The notes beneath the pieces were generated by a model. The model was not told the origin of the DNA, did no database searches, and saw only the letters and a program-made list of their open reading frames with translations. This document shows positions 52,210 through 62,139 of a stretch of 64,000 nucleotides of DNA, piece after piece. The stretch's first letter is position 1; every line of letters begins with the position of its first letter. A program made the translations under genes and the position numbers. Source of the stretch: Kineosporia babensis (GTDB taxonomy: Bacteria; Actinomycetota; Actinomycetes; Actinomycetales; Kineosporiaceae). The stretch spans positions 1-64,000 of the forward strand of contig NZ_JAJOMB010000027.1 in NCBI RefSeq assembly GCF_021129305.1. The letters run 5' to 3'.

Positions 52210-53613
52210 ATGGCGGACAGGTCGACGAACGTACTGCTCGCTGCACTCATAGCCGAAAGCCGACTCTCTCACGCCGGCTTGGCGCGTGCGGTGGTTCGAG
52301 TGGCCTTGGAGATGGACGCTCCAGAGCTGGCAGGCGTCGGACGCTCCCACGTCTCTCACTGGGTCGCCGGAACTCAACCATCAGGACGGGCCCCAACGGT
52401 TCTGGCCGAAGCGCTCTCACGGCAGCTGGGCCGTACGATCACCGTCGACGACCTTGGCCTGACGTCCGACCGGCAGAAGGCGACGGGTCTACTCGCGGCC
52501 TCCAGCCTGGATTGGGGCGTTGATACGCTGACCGCGCTGGCCGACCTCAGGAGAGACGACGTGAATCTGCAACGCCGTCAGGTCCTGGGTGCTGCGGCGT
52601 TCTCGGTGGCTGCCCTGGCTCTTCCGGAGGAAGCCTGGTGGCAGCGCATGGGCGCACGTACCCGCGCTTCGAACGGCTCGCTCAGTGTGGGGCCCGCCGA
52701 CGTCGAGGCGGTCCGCGAGATGATCTCCATGTTCTCGAGGATGGATCAGCGGCGAGGCGGAATACATGCCCGCAGCGCCGCGCACCGGTACCTGACCAGC
52801 GATGTCGAGATGTACCTGCACGGAACTTTCCGCAGCGACCAGATGCGCCGCGATCTGTTCAGCGCGGCCAGTGAGCTCGCCTATCTGATCGGCTGGATGG
52901 CCTTCGACAGCGCCGAGCACGGGCAGGCCCAACGGTTCTTCTCCGTCGCCGTCAAGCTCGCCGCAGAAGCCGACGACCCAGCGATGGCCGGTCATGTCCT
53001 TCGAGCCATGGCTCATCAGGCCGTGGACCTGGGGCACCATCGACAGGCCGTCGAACTGTCCACCGCGTCGATCACTGGAGACCGGTACACCCAGGCCACA
53101 CCACGCGAGCGCGCGCTGCTGGGCGTCGTCCAGGCCCGAGCCCTGGCCTCGGACGGACAGCCCGCAGAAGCTGCCAAGGCTCTCTTGCAAGCCTCCAACG
53201 ATCTTCGTTCCGCGGAGCCGGGAGACCTTGAACCGAGCCGGGTCTTCTTCTTCGGCGAAGCGAGCCTTGCTCATGAGACGGCTTGCACGCTGCGTGACCT
53301 CGGCGATCATGAGGGTGCGATTGAGGCGTTCGACCACAGCGTCAAGACCCGCAAGGCCGTGACGTTCACTAGCACCCACGCAGTGACTCTCGGCTACCTG
53401 GGCGAGGTCTATTTACGACGAGGCGACGTCGATCAAGCCTGCGCCACCTGGTCGCAATCGTTGACCGCGATGGACGGTGTCCGATCAGGGAGAACCCGCC
53501 AAGTCGCCACCAACATGCGAAGCCTCCTGGTCCCTCTGCAACGGCGCAACGTGCGCGCGACCAGCGACATCATCACCAGGGCCGACGCCTACCTGCGCCA
53601 GAGCCCTGCCTGA
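52210..53613 (+). CDS. XRE-type HTH regulator with TPR-like C-terminus
   Basis: 467 residues. An N-terminal helix-turn-helix of the actinomycete XRE kind (LSHAGLARAVVRVALEMDAP ... GRSHVSHWVAGTQPSGRAPT), a hydrophobic segment near 120-135 (VLGAAAFSVAALALP), then TPR-like helices from ~210 (AELAYLIGWMAFDSAEHGQA, HVLRAMAHQAVDLGHHRQAV, AHETACTLRDLGDHEGAIEA). This type often responds to small molecules or peptides. Candidate target is the inverted repeat 300 bp upstream and the copy at 54.3 kb. Confidence 0.75.
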   Translation: MADRSTNVLLAALIAESRLSHAGLARAVVRVALEMDAPELAGVGRSHVSHWVAGTQPSGRAPTVLAEALSRQLGRTITVDDLGLTSDRQKATGLLAASSLDWGVDTLTALADLRRDDVNLQRRQVLGAAAFSVAALALPEEAWWQRMGARTRASNGSLSVGPADVEAVREMISMFSRMDQRRGGIHARSAAHRYLTSDVEMYLHGTFRSDQMRRDLFSAASELAYLIGWMAFDSAEHGQAQRFFSVAVKLAAEADDPAMAGHVLRAMAHQAVDLGHHRQAVELSTASITGDRYTQATPRERALLGVVQARALASDGQPAEAAKALLQASNDLRSAEPGDLEPSRVFFFGEASLAHETACTLRDLGDHEGAIEAFDHSVKTRKAVTFTSTHAVTLGYLGEVYLRRGDVDQACATWSQSLTAMDGVRSGRTRQVATNMRSLLVPLQRRNVRATSDIITRADAYLRQSPA

Positions 53614-53685
53614 TCCGCCCGATCCTCTTCCCGCCTGACGACCGGAACCGCCGCACCTCGCGACAGCAAGGGAGCCGAAGTAGCC

Positions 53686-54186
53686 ATGGACGAGACCTTC
53701 GAGGTTGTCCCGATCGCCCGAGTGGTCGGCGGACGGGTCGAGCCCACCGACGACTACTGGGGTGGGACCACTTCCATCATCCGCATCGATGCGGACCGCT
53801 TCTCCTCGGAAGCCACCGCCGGCCTGGACAGCTTCTCCCACCTCGAGGTTGTCTTCCGCTTCCACCTCACCGATCCCACGGATCTGCATCTGGGCGCGCG
53901 GCGTCCACGAGACAATCCGGACTGGCCCGAGGTCGGCATCTTCGGTCACCGGAACATGCGTCGACTCAACTGGCTCGGTGTCTCACGCTGCCGGCTGCTC
54001 AAGGTCGACGGGCTCGATCTGCACGTCGAAGACCTCGACGCCGTCGACGGCACCCCGGTCCTCGACATCAAACCCTGGTTCCAGGAAATGGGCCCCCGCG
54101 GCGATCAGCACCAGGCCGCCTGGACCAGCGACATGCTCCAGCTCTATTTCGCCCCGTCCACCGACGATCCCCACCGGCACCCGTGA
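53686..54186 (+). CDS. TrmO-like (TsaA/VirR family) methyltransferase
   Basis: 166 residues. FEVVPIARVVGGRVEPTDDY at the start, then FSHLEVVFRFH and LHLGARRPRDNPDWPEVGIF, GHRNMRRLNWLGVSRCRLLK are the conserved beta-barrel blocks of TrmO (tRNA N6-threonylcarbamoyladenosine methyltransferase) and its free-standing relatives. It uses SAM; the tRNA target is family knowledge, but many actinomycete copies are uncharacterised. It follows the XRE-TPR gene by 72 bp in the same direction. Confidence 0.75.
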   Translation: MDETFEVVPIARVVGGRVEPTDDYWGGTTSIIRIDADRFSSEATAGLDSFSHLEVVFRFHLTDPTDLHLGARRPRDNPDWPEVGIFGHRNMRRLNWLGVSRCRLLKVDGLDLHVEDLDAVDGTPVLDIKPWFQEMGPRGDQHQAAWTSDMLQLYFAPSTDDPHRHP

Positions 54187-54307
54187 CGCCAACATCCAGC
54201 CCGGTCATCGCCTCCAGCGACCAACGGCACCGGCACACTTATCGTCGAGACACGAAATAGGCCTTCTGCAGCAGGTTTAGAGATCGGGCCGAAGTCCGTG
54301 GTGGCTG

Positions 54308-54335
54308 GATGCGGACCTGCCTCGTTGTCCGCATC
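54308..54335. promoter_or_regulatory. Second copy of the ATGCGGAC-N10-GTCCGCAT inverted repeat
   Basis: Arms GATGCGGAC (54308-54316) and GTCCGCATC (54327-54335) with a 10-base spacer, 83 bp before the beta-lactamase-fold gene. Arms equal those at 51881-51906, while the spacers differ, as expected for a dimer-binding operator. Confidence 0.6.
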
Positions 54336-54418
54336 CCTCTCGCCTGGCTCTTGGCCATGGACCGTGACGGACCGGGACGCGGCTGGCAGGCTGGCCCCAT
54401 GACCGCTGGAGATCAGGC

Positions 54419-55741
54419 ATGAGTGCTGCATTCGACGAGTACCTGCGCAGCCGCATGAACGAGGTACTCACCCAGCAGCGTCCACCCGCCTTGGCGCTGG
54501 GAGTCGCCCGGCCTGGAGGTGAGCTGCACCTAGTCAGCGGTGGGGTTGCCGACATCGACTCCGGGCAGCTGATGGAAGCCGAGACCGCTTTTCGGATCGG
54601 TTCGGTCACCAAGACGTTCACCGCCGCGCTCACGCTGCTGCTGGCCGAGCGCGGGCACTTGAGCCTGGATAAGCCGGTGGAGGAATACCTTCCCGGCACG
54701 GCGGTCGGCCGACCGTTGATCCGTCAGCTTCTGTCGCACAGCAGCGGCCTGCAGCGGGAGGCCCCGCACCCGATGTGGGCCTCGATGCAGGGTCCGGACC
54801 GTGCGGAGTTCCTGGAGTTGCTGGCCCGGGCTGAGTTCGTGGACGAGCCCGGGGTCAGGTGGGCGTACTCGAATCTGGGGTACGCGGTGCTGGGACAGGT
54901 CATCGCCGCAGTAACGGGCCAGACCTGTGAGGACCTGATCGATCACGAACTCCTCAAGCCGCTAGGACTGAACAGCACCACCTGGCAGCCGACCGGCCAG
55001 GCCGCCGCCGGCTACCGCCTGGACCCCTACCAGCACCGGGTCCTTCCCGAGCCGGTCATGGATCAGGGAGTGATCGGTGTCGGCGGCCAACTCTGGAGCA
55101 CCATCACCGACCTCTTGACCTGGGGCGACGCCCTGATGGGCGGGGCGCCGGAGGTGATCCCGGCGAGCGTGGTCGAGGCGATGCATCGCCCTCAGGTCAT
55201 GGTCGATCAGCGGTCGTGGACCCAGGGCTGGGGGCTGGGCCTGATCCTCAATCGCCGCGAGGGCACGGTGCTGTCCGGCCATACGGGTGCCATGCCTGGT
55301 TTCCTGGCCTCGATGACGTTGGACCGCCAATCTCGAACGGTGGTCGTCGCGTTGGCCAACGTCACTCGGGGCGTGCGGCTGGGCGAGTTGACCGTCGAGA
55401 TTCTCGAAGAGCTCGCTCGCACGACCCCGAGCTCTAGCGTTGTCGAGACTGTTGACGCCTCGGGCAGGTCCTCCTGCCCGGCGGAGCTTGTGGGGGTCCT
55501 CGGACGCTGGTGGTCGGAATCCGAGGAGACGGTCTTCACTTGGCGCAGTGACGCCCTGCACGCCCACCTAGCTGAGACTGAGTGCTCATCCGTCACCCGA
55601 TTCGACCGGACAGCTGCGGATGAGTACCGCGCTGTGGAGGGCCGGGCCCAGGGCGAACGTCTCCTCGTCCGACGTGATAGCGCGGGCGCTGTTCAGACTT
55701 TGGAATGGGCGACCTACCCGTACAGCAGAGACCCGATGTAG
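54419..55741 (+). CDS. Serine hydrolase, beta-lactamase/class C family
   Basis: 440 residues. SVTK at 62-65 (catalytic Ser and Lys, SxxK), YSN at 150-152 (YxN) and HTG in GHTGAMPGF near 295 (KTG equivalent). This is the class C beta-lactamase / DD-peptidase / esterase fold. No signal peptide, so an intracellular esterase, amidase or transacylase is more likely than antibiotic resistance. It stands alone, under the candidate operator copy at 54308-54335. Confidence 0.8.
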   Translation: MSAAFDEYLRSRMNEVLTQQRPPALALGVARPGGELHLVSGGVADIDSGQLMEAETAFRIGSVTKTFTAALTLLLAERGHLSLDKPVEEYLPGTAVGRPLIRQLLSHSSGLQREAPHPMWASMQGPDRAEFLELLARAEFVDEPGVRWAYSNLGYAVLGQVIAAVTGQTCEDLIDHELLKPLGLNSTTWQPTGQAAAGYRLDPYQHRVLPEPVMDQGVIGVGGQLWSTITDLLTWGDALMGGAPEVIPASVVEAMHRPQVMVDQRSWTQGWGLGLILNRREGTVLSGHTGAMPGFLASMTLDRQSRTVVVALANVTRGVRLGELTVEILEELARTTPSSSVVETVDASGRSSCPAELVGVLGRWWSESEETVFTWRSDALHAHLAETECSSVTRFDRTAADEYRAVEGRAQGERLLVRRDSAGAVQTLEWATYPYSRDPM

Positions 55742-55763
55742 GCAGATCGACGTTGCGGCGGGG

Positions 55764-56981
55764 TCAGGCTGCGTGGGCGGCGATGCGCGCTTGTAGGTGC
55801 TTGACCTGGCGCGTGTCGCGCCAGGGCGTGAGGTTGTTGAGGCTGTTGGCCAGTCGGTGCTTGAGCCGGATCGATGAGGTTCCGGTTGCTGCTCGCCAGG
55901 CGTTGAACAGGTCGTCGCAGGCGGCGTCCAGTTCCGTCTGAGCGAGGTGCGCGTCGCTGCGGTCGAGCTGCCAGATGACGCGGTTGCGCACGAACAGATC
56001 GTTGGCGGTTTCGTCCTGCCGGGTCAGGGAGGTGATGGCAGCGGCCGGCGAGCGCAGATCCAGGAGACAGCTCCCGGCGTGACCAGCGAGCGCGGCTTCG
56101 TCGAACACGGACAGCCAGTCCGGATCCGGGCTGCTCGAAGCACCCGAGAGCGCCAATTGCAGCTCGGTGGCTGCGAGATCGAGCATCGTTCGGCAGGACT
56201 GTTCCTCGCCGAGTTTGGCCTCGATCCGGGCGGCGATAGTGATCACGAACGCGGTCAGACGGTGGTTGCCGCTCCGGCGGGCGTGCGCCAGCGCTTGAGC
56301 TCCTTGTTCTCGGGCGAGGGGTAGGTGCCCGTGGCTGGCGGTCATGAAGGCATGGCTCGGTCCGAGAACGTAGGCGGTCAGAGCGTCCTGGTCGGCCTCT
56401 TGGGCCAGAGCCCGGGCTCGGGTGAAGGACGTTTCTGCAGGGGCCAGTTCTCCGCGGTCGAAGTGCATCCAACCCGCGAGCTGGTGGATCTCGGCGACGA
56501 CGGCCAGCGCTGAACGTCGTTCGGAAGGGATTGCGGCGCTGTCCAGGATCGCATCGGCGACCTGCAGTTGGGCTCGCACGATCGCCAGGGCCGGGCCGGA
56601 TCCCAGAGCGTGATCGACCTGCCGGAGCCCACGCAGCATGTCCCGCAGGCCCTCGATCGCCGGGGCAACGGCTGCACGTCCCCGCGGCATTGCGAAGGGG
56701 AAGTCGCCAGGGAACAGAGAGTCCCCGGACAGCCCGGTGGCCGGTGCTGCGCGGCTCAGGGAGCCGTTGGCGCCCAAGGCAGCATCGAGTGCTTCGACGA
56801 GTTCCGGGGTTGCCCGGCGCTGGGCTTTCTCGATCTTGCCGAGCATGTCGCCGCCGGTGTGCACCATGCGCCCCAGCTGCGCCAGGGACAGGCGCTGCTG
56901 GGTGCGGAGCTGGCGCAGTTGAGCACCGAAGTAGGCCGCGCTGGAGACTGAGGGGTCCAGATCCGCCGGTCGCTGTCCCAT
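55764..56981 (-). CDS. XRE-type HTH regulator, second copy
   Basis: 405 residues. HTH QLRTQQRLSLAQLGRMVHTG at ~27-46 and GGDMLGKIEKAQRRATPELV, then a long helical region with TPR-like spacing (LAVVAEIHQLAGWMHFDRGE, AYVLGPSHAFMTASHGHLPL). Same family type as the regulator at 52.2 kb but only distantly alike. Convergent with the beta-lactamase-fold gene and divergent-facing to the relaxase region; target unknown. Confidence 0.75.
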   Translation of the reverse strand: MGQRPADLDPSVSSAAYFGAQLRQLRTQQRLSLAQLGRMVHTGGDMLGKIEKAQRRATPELVEALDAALGANGSLSRAAPATGLSGDSLFPGDFPFAMPRGRAAVAPAIEGLRDMLRGLRQVDHALGSGPALAIVRAQLQVADAILDSAAIPSERRSALAVVAEIHQLAGWMHFDRGELAPAETSFTRARALAQEADQDALTAYVLGPSHAFMTASHGHLPLAREQGAQALAHARRSGNHRLTAFVITIAARIEAKLGEEQSCRTMLDLAATELQLALSGASSSPDPDWLSVFDEAALAGHAGSCLLDLRSPAAAITSLTRQDETANDLFVRNRVIWQLDRSDAHLAQTELDAACDDLFNAWRAATGTSSIRLKHRLANSLNNLTPWRDTRQVKHLQARIAAHAA

Positions 56982-57159
56982 CCCCGTACCCCGATCCTTC
57001 AGGTCTGACGGCCTGTCCCGTTCCGTGACGCTGAAGTCTTCGCTCAGCCCCGGGACACTCAGGTGTCAGACGTTGCAGGTAGCGCGTTCGCAAGCAGAAC
57101 TTCGTGTCAGCTTAGCTAGCGGGTGATGCGCTCAGATGACGAAACCCGTTCAGCTGCCA

Positions 57160-60100
57160 TTACCAACGGGGCTGGTTGGTGCGGTGCCGCTGTGGATCTG
57201 CGGGCCTGACGAATGGGGCGGGTACGGGGGCCGTGGTGGGGTTCGTCGTGGGGCGGGTCTGCTGTGCGGGTGTCCTTTCTCCGGCCGGGGTCTGGGTCGG
57301 GCGAGGTTTGCGAGCGCGGTCAGGACGGGGTGCGGTCGCTCGCCGGCTGCGCTGGTCTGCACCGGCCGTAGTGGTGGTGCTTGCGCTGTCGGTGGGGGTG
57401 GTGAGGTGGCCACGTTCACGCAGGGTCCGGTGAAGTTGTGCAGTGTGAGCGGTGTGCAGGAGTGCGGTGTCGAGTTCTCCGATGGCGGTGTTCTGGGGGT
57501 CGGGGCCGATGTGCAGGGTGCCGAGTTGGGCGACGACTCCGGTGGCGACGTAGCGGCGCTCGGCTTCGGGAAGCGCGCGGTAGATCTCGGCTGCGGTCAG
57601 GCGGCCGCTGTGCGGATCAAGAGCGCCGGAACGGGGTTTCCTGGTGCCGCTTTCGGCGGGTGGTGTCTGGGTGTTGTGGTGTGCGATCTGGTGGGCGGTG
57701 AGGGCTGCGTGGGCGGCTTGCCAGTAGGCGTGGTGGTGCGGGTGCGTGGTCTCCAGGTAGGGGCCCAGGGGCCGGGCGAGGTCGTCGTCGGGGATCTGGT
57801 GCTGGTCGCGGAAGGCGGCCACGACGGCGACCTGGTTGAGCCAGGTGCTGCGCTGGATGAGGTCGTCGGGTGGTGTTCCGAGGGTGGTGAGCCATTCGGG
57901 ATGGGCGCTGAGGGTGTGCTCGGCGAGCTGGTGGAACCGGGCGCGGATCTGTTCGGCGGCCTCGTGAATGTAGGGATCGCTTGTGCGTGCTGTGGGTGTC
58001 CAGGGTGGTAGGCGGGGCTTGGCGGGAGTGAGCTGGGTGTGGGTGGTGTCGTAGCGGCGCACGTGGGTGATCAGGTCTTGCAGGGTTGCCGAGCGGCCGT
58101 TGGTCGGGGTGCTGGTGGGCAGGATCTGGGTGATGTCGGTGCCCTGGACTTCCTGAGCTTTGAGGAGCCAGGCCAGGCTCGTCCAGGCCTCGCCAGCATC
58201 GTGGGTCTGCTGGGGTTGGGCTGTGCCCGTGACTGGTCGGATGTCGGTGCTTCCGGCAGGTGCCGGGGACGGTGCGGGGTGGTTGCGGGTGTAGTCGATC
58301 AGACGCCAGGTCAGGACGCTGCTGATGCTCCGGGCGTTGGTGAGTTCACGGCGACTGGCGACCTGGCGTAGGAGCTCGGCGGGGTTGTGCCCGGCGTCGT
58401 CGAGACGCCGCAGGGTGTTCTGCAGGGCGGGCCAGGCGGTCTCGGTGGTGGCCTTCTGAGCCAGGCGGGAACCGATGACAGGGCCGAGCAGTCCGCTGTA
58501 GACGGTGCGGCTGGCCACCGGCTCGGGGCGCTGGATAGGCGCGAAAGTGCCAGCTTCGGTGGGGTGGTTGAGTGCGTGGGCGGGGTCGGGGCGGGTTCCG
58601 GTGATGGCGGCGATGAGGTGTGCGTATCGGGTGCTGTCGTCGGGGGTGGGCTGGGCGATCGGGGCGGGCGCGTAGTGCCGGGTGGTGAGGGTGGCGATCC
58701 GGTCAGCCAGGACCTGCGCGCGGGTGGGGCCGGCCGGGGCCAGGCAAGCAGGTACATGCTGGTCCTTGCCGCCGAGGGTGGGGCTGGGGACGGTCGGGAC
58801 GTCGTTCCACAGGTCCTCGGTGGTGATGGTTTTCAGGACGTGGCGGGGGTCCCATCCGTCGCGGGTGGCGGTGTGCAGGGCGCGGGCGATGTCGGGCCAG
58901 GCCGGGTCGTTCAGGAGCGTTGTCGCGGCTGGCTGGTCGAGGATCTGGGTGAGGATGCGGCGGTGTTCGGCGGCGTTGGCGCGTTCGACGGCGTGGACGT
59001 AGCGCGGCATCAACGTGGCGAGCGATTCGCTGTCGGCGAGGGCATCGCGGATGGTCTGGGTGGCGGAGCGTTCGGCGCCTTCGGCGTTCAGGACGGTGTG
59101 GAGGACTTCGAGGGCGGCGCGGGCGTTGGGGTCGTGGGCGGCGGCGTCGGTGCGGGCGTCTTCGTCCACCGGGAGGAGGTGGTGGGTGGCGACGTAGAGG
59201 TGGCTTTCGGTGGTGGCGCGGGTGAGTGCGACGTACAGGTGCTCGCGCAGCATCCCGGCCCCGATCAGGGTGTGCGCGGTGTCGACGGTGGAGCCCTGGG
59301 TGCGGTGCACCGTACTGGCGTAGAGGAGCTCGACGTGCTCGCTCACGTAGGCCGCGGGCAGTCGAAGCTGTCCGCCGTGCTCGAGGTGGCGGACCTGGAG
59401 CGAGCCGTCATCGTGGCGGTGAAGAACGTGCCAGGTGTCGCCGTTGCGAACGAAGTCCCGGCCCTGATTCAAGCTCAGTCGGCGCTGGTTGTGGCGGGTG
59501 ACGATCCAGTCCCCGGTGCCGGCGGTGTTCCCGTCGTGCAGGGTGACGCCGTCTGGTTCGACGTGGCCGGCGGTGACGCGGTCGGCGCGGGCTCGGGCGG
59601 CGAGGGTGGTGACGTCGGCGTTGTTCGCCGCGGTCATCACGGAGATCTTCCCGGCCTGCACATCGGCCCACCATCCGGCGTAGGTGGCGTCGGTCATGGC
59701 CTGGATCGAGCCGCCCTTGATCCGCTCATGCTGCTCGTAGAAGCCCAGTCCGGCGGTGTCGCCGGTGCGGAGCTGGAGGGTGGCGTCGGCTTCGGCGGGG
59801 TTGCGGAAGCGGTGCAGCGTGGACAGTTCGACGGCTCCGGCATCGGAGGCGATGAGCCTGAGGGCGCCGCCGGATTCGACGGCGGACAGCTGCCGGTAGT
59901 CACCGATCAGCCGCACGCTCGCGCCGTGATGGGCGGCGATCTCGGTGATCCGGTCCAGTGCGAAAGTTCCTGCCATTCCGGCCTCGTCGATGAGGATCAC
60001 GTCCCCGGTGCGGACGGCGAGTCGGCGGATGTTCTCGGGCAGGTTCTCGGTGCGACCTGCCGCGAGTTCGGCGCTGTGGGGGCCGTTCAGGTGTTCGTGG

Positions 60101-62139
60101 AGAAACTTGGCGAGGTTTTCGGCTGGGGTGTTCAGGTCGTCGCCGAGCACGGCCGCGGCGGCGGCTGAGGGGGCGAGTGGGATGAGGCGGCGTTGCTGGG
60201 CGGTGAGGGTGTGCTGGTAGGCGATCATGGCGGTGGTCTTGCCGGTTCCGGCGGCTCCGATCCCGACCACGAGCATCCGCTGATCGCTCGCGAACGCCGC
60301 GACCAGGGCCCGCTGCCCAGCATCCAGACTCCGTCCGGAAACGGCTTCGAACCCGTCGAGCGTCGCGTTCACCCACTCCACGGACGGCACGGGACGCGGC
60401 CCGGTACCGAGAGCAGCCTGGGCGGGGATGCTCGGGCCTGTCTTGGCGGCGTTGAGCAAGCGCTGTTCGGCGTCCAGGAGGGCCTGGCTGGTGTAGCGGC
60501 CGGCGGCGTGCTGCACGAACACCGACGTTCCGTCCGAGCGCTGAAGGCTGGCCGGTTCGGCCAGCAGCGCGGGCGCTTCGACGTTGATGCTCTGCGCCGG
60601 AGACGTAGCGGCCGCGACCACGGCGCTCACCGCAGTTTGGTGGTCGGCCAGGCTCCTGACCACGACAGTAGTCGGTTCAGTTCCGTCTTCCTGGGCGGTG
60701 ATTCCGGTGATCGGCTGGTGCTGTGCGGCGGCGACCTTGACGACCCGTTCGGCTTCGGCGCGCAGGTTCCAGACGGTCCAGGTGGAGCGCTTCTCGCCCA
60801 CGTTCGCCACGACCCGTGCGGCCAGCTCATGGACCGAAATCGCCTGCACCGCCGGCTTGGCGGGGATCGCGGTGTTGGGGTTGGGGACGGCGGCCATGAG
60901 TTGCTGGATGGCGTGGGAGCCGTGGCGGGTGAGGGCCTGCTGCGTCCAGGTGGTGCGCATCGCGGACAGGGAGCGGGGTGCCTTCTTTCCTTGCCTGGTG
61001 TCGAGGTTGGCCTGTCGTGCGAGCTTGTGTGCGACGGCGGCTGAGGGGTCGTGTCCGTGCTGGTGCCGGTAGGCGCTGGTGAGTTCTTCGTAGCGAGCGG
61101 TGAGCGCGCTGCGGCGGCGGGAGAAGTCCTTGATCAGGGCGGGGCTGATCCCGGCGATCTCGTAGACGGGTTGCTTGCCGCGGCCCATGTTCTTGGCCTC
61201 GAACCGGACGCCGGTCCGGGCGGTGACGGCGATCTGGAACGCGGTGTTGTAGTGCTCGGACGCCGCAACGGTGAGTCGGTACAGGGCGCGGCCGTCGAGG
61301 GTTCGCCAGATTCCGTCGATGCCCTGGACCTTGTTCGAAAGAGCGACGTGGGTGTGGGGGTTGGGGTCGCCGTCGCGGGAGTCCCAGTGATCGAAGGAGA
61401 CGCCGACCAGGCCGCGGGTTTCGATCTGGGCGATGCCGTTGGTGCCGGTCCGGGTGAACGCGGCATGCTGCTCCAGCATGGCCAGGGTCGCGTCTTTGGC
61501 TTCGTGATGGGCAGCAATGACCGCGTCCTGAACCCACTTACGTTCGTCCAGGGCCCAGAGCAGCGCGGCGGATTTCACGGGGGCGAAGACGAGGTCGTAG
61601 CCGGCGACGGAGCCGTGCTGGCGGCGGGCTTCCTCGGCCCTGATCCGCTTTTCCTCGGCCGGGGTCGGGATGCGGCCGGTCTCGTCGATGATCTGGGCCA
61701 AGCGCTCACCGACGCGTTCGGCGAACGGCGGCAGCGCCTTGTACGCGGCGAACGGGCGCCCAAGCGTGACCGACCGTAGGGCGTCGGAGTTGACCTTCTC
61801 AATCTCGGCTGGGCTCATCCCAGCGGTGATGTGGGCTCGTTGGTAGGCGGCGATTCTCGCGTCGGCCTCGGGGTGCAGTCCCAGCCCGAACAGGGCCTTC
61901 ATGTGCTCGGCTTCCACCACCCGGACGCTGTGCCCTTCGCGGGGGTTGAGGCCGAGCAGATGGCGCCCTCGCCCGATCCAGATACCGGGCGGGTTGCCCT
62001 CGGCGGTGTAGTAGGCGCTGGGGTCCTGGCCAGGCTGAGGATTGGCCTGAGGGTTGGCGGGCGTGGCGTTCGGGAGGATGGCGATGTCGCGCATCAGGTA
62101 CTGGTAGCCGTCCCCGGCGGTCAGTTTCGCGATCGTCAT
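57160..62139 (-). CDS. traA: MobF-family relaxase-helicase (TraA)
   Basis: About 1659 residues from ATG 62139, the usual MTIAKLTAGDGYQYL start. N-terminal relaxase: tyrosines in DGYQYL, and the metal-binding His set HWDSRDGDPNPHTHVALSN around 251-270. Middle: superfamily-1 helicase with P-loop GIGAAGTGKTT (~626-636) and Walker B VILIDEAGMAGT. The enzyme nicks at oriT, becomes covalently bound and leads single-strand transfer in conjugation. The last ~300 residues are Pro/Thr-rich. Gene is complete. It is divergent from a small basic protein with a structured, gene-free region between, the normal place of oriT. It marks this part as an integrative conjugative or mobilisable element. Confidence 0.9.
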   Translation of the reverse strand: MTIAKLTAGDGYQYLMRDIAILPNATPANPQANPQPGQDPSAYYTAEGNPPGIWIGRGRHLLGLNPREGHSVRVVEAEHMKALFGLGLHPEADARIAAYQRAHITAGMSPAEIEKVNSDALRSVTLGRPFAAYKALPPFAERVGERLAQIIDETGRIPTPAEEKRIRAEEARRQHGSVAGYDLVFAPVKSAALLWALDERKWVQDAVIAAHHEAKDATLAMLEQHAAFTRTGTNGIAQIETRGLVGVSFDHWDSRDGDPNPHTHVALSNKVQGIDGIWRTLDGRALYRLTVAASEHYNTAFQIAVTARTGVRFEAKNMGRGKQPVYEIAGISPALIKDFSRRRSALTARYEELTSAYRHQHGHDPSAAVAHKLARQANLDTRQGKKAPRSLSAMRTTWTQQALTRHGSHAIQQLMAAVPNPNTAIPAKPAVQAISVHELAARVVANVGEKRSTWTVWNLRAEAERVVKVAAAQHQPITGITAQEDGTEPTTVVVRSLADHQTAVSAVVAAATSPAQSINVEAPALLAEPASLQRSDGTSVFVQHAAGRYTSQALLDAEQRLLNAAKTGPSIPAQAALGTGPRPVPSVEWVNATLDGFEAVSGRSLDAGQRALVAAFASDQRMLVVGIGAAGTGKTTAMIAYQHTLTAQQRRLIPLAPSAAAAAVLGDDLNTPAENLAKFLHEHLNGPHSAELAAGRTENLPENIRRLAVRTGDVILIDEAGMAGTFALDRITEIAAHHGASVRLIGDYRQLSAVESGGALRLIASDAGAVELSTLHRFRNPAEADATLQLRTGDTAGLGFYEQHERIKGGSIQAMTDATYAGWWADVQAGKISVMTAANNADVTTLAARARADRVTAGHVEPDGVTLHDGNTAGTGDWIVTRHNQRRLSLNQGRDFVRNGDTWHVLHRHDDGSLQVRHLEHGGQLRLPAAYVSEHVELLYASTVHRTQGSTVDTAHTLIGAGMLREHLYVALTRATTESHLYVATHHLLPVDEDARTDAAAHDPNARAALEVLHTVLNAEGAERSATQTIRDALADSESLATLMPRYVHAVERANAAEHRRILTQILDQPAATTLLNDPAWPDIARALHTATRDGWDPRHVLKTITTEDLWNDVPTVPSPTLGGKDQHVPACLAPAGPTRAQVLADRIATLTTRHYAPAPIAQPTPDDSTRYAHLIAAITGTRPDPAHALNHPTEAGTFAPIQRPEPVASRTVYSGLLGPVIGSRLAQKATTETAWPALQNTLRRLDDAGHNPAELLRQVASRRELTNARSISSVLTWRLIDYTRNHPAPSPAPAGSTDIRPVTGTAQPQQTHDAGEAWTSLAWLLKAQEVQGTDITQILPTSTPTNGRSATLQDLITHVRRYDTTHTQLTPAKPRLPPWTPTARTSDPYIHEAAEQIRARFHQLAEHTLSAHPEWLTTLGTPPDDLIQRSTWLNQVAVVAAFRDQHQIPDDDLARPLGPYLETTHPHHHAYWQAAHAALTAHQIAHHNTQTPPAESGTRKPRSGALDPHSGRLTAAEIYRALPEAERRYVATGVVAQLGTLHIGPDPQNTAIGELDTALLHTAHTAQLHRTLRERGHLTTPTDSASTTTTAGADQRSRRATAPRPDRARKPRPTQTPAGERTPAQQTRPTTNPTTAPVPAPFVRPADPQRHRTNQPRW

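Noticed and set aside
58387-60168. 593-codon plus-strand frame opposite traA
   Set aside because: Gly/Val/Asp-rich shadow of the relaxase gene, whose motifs are certain on the other strand.
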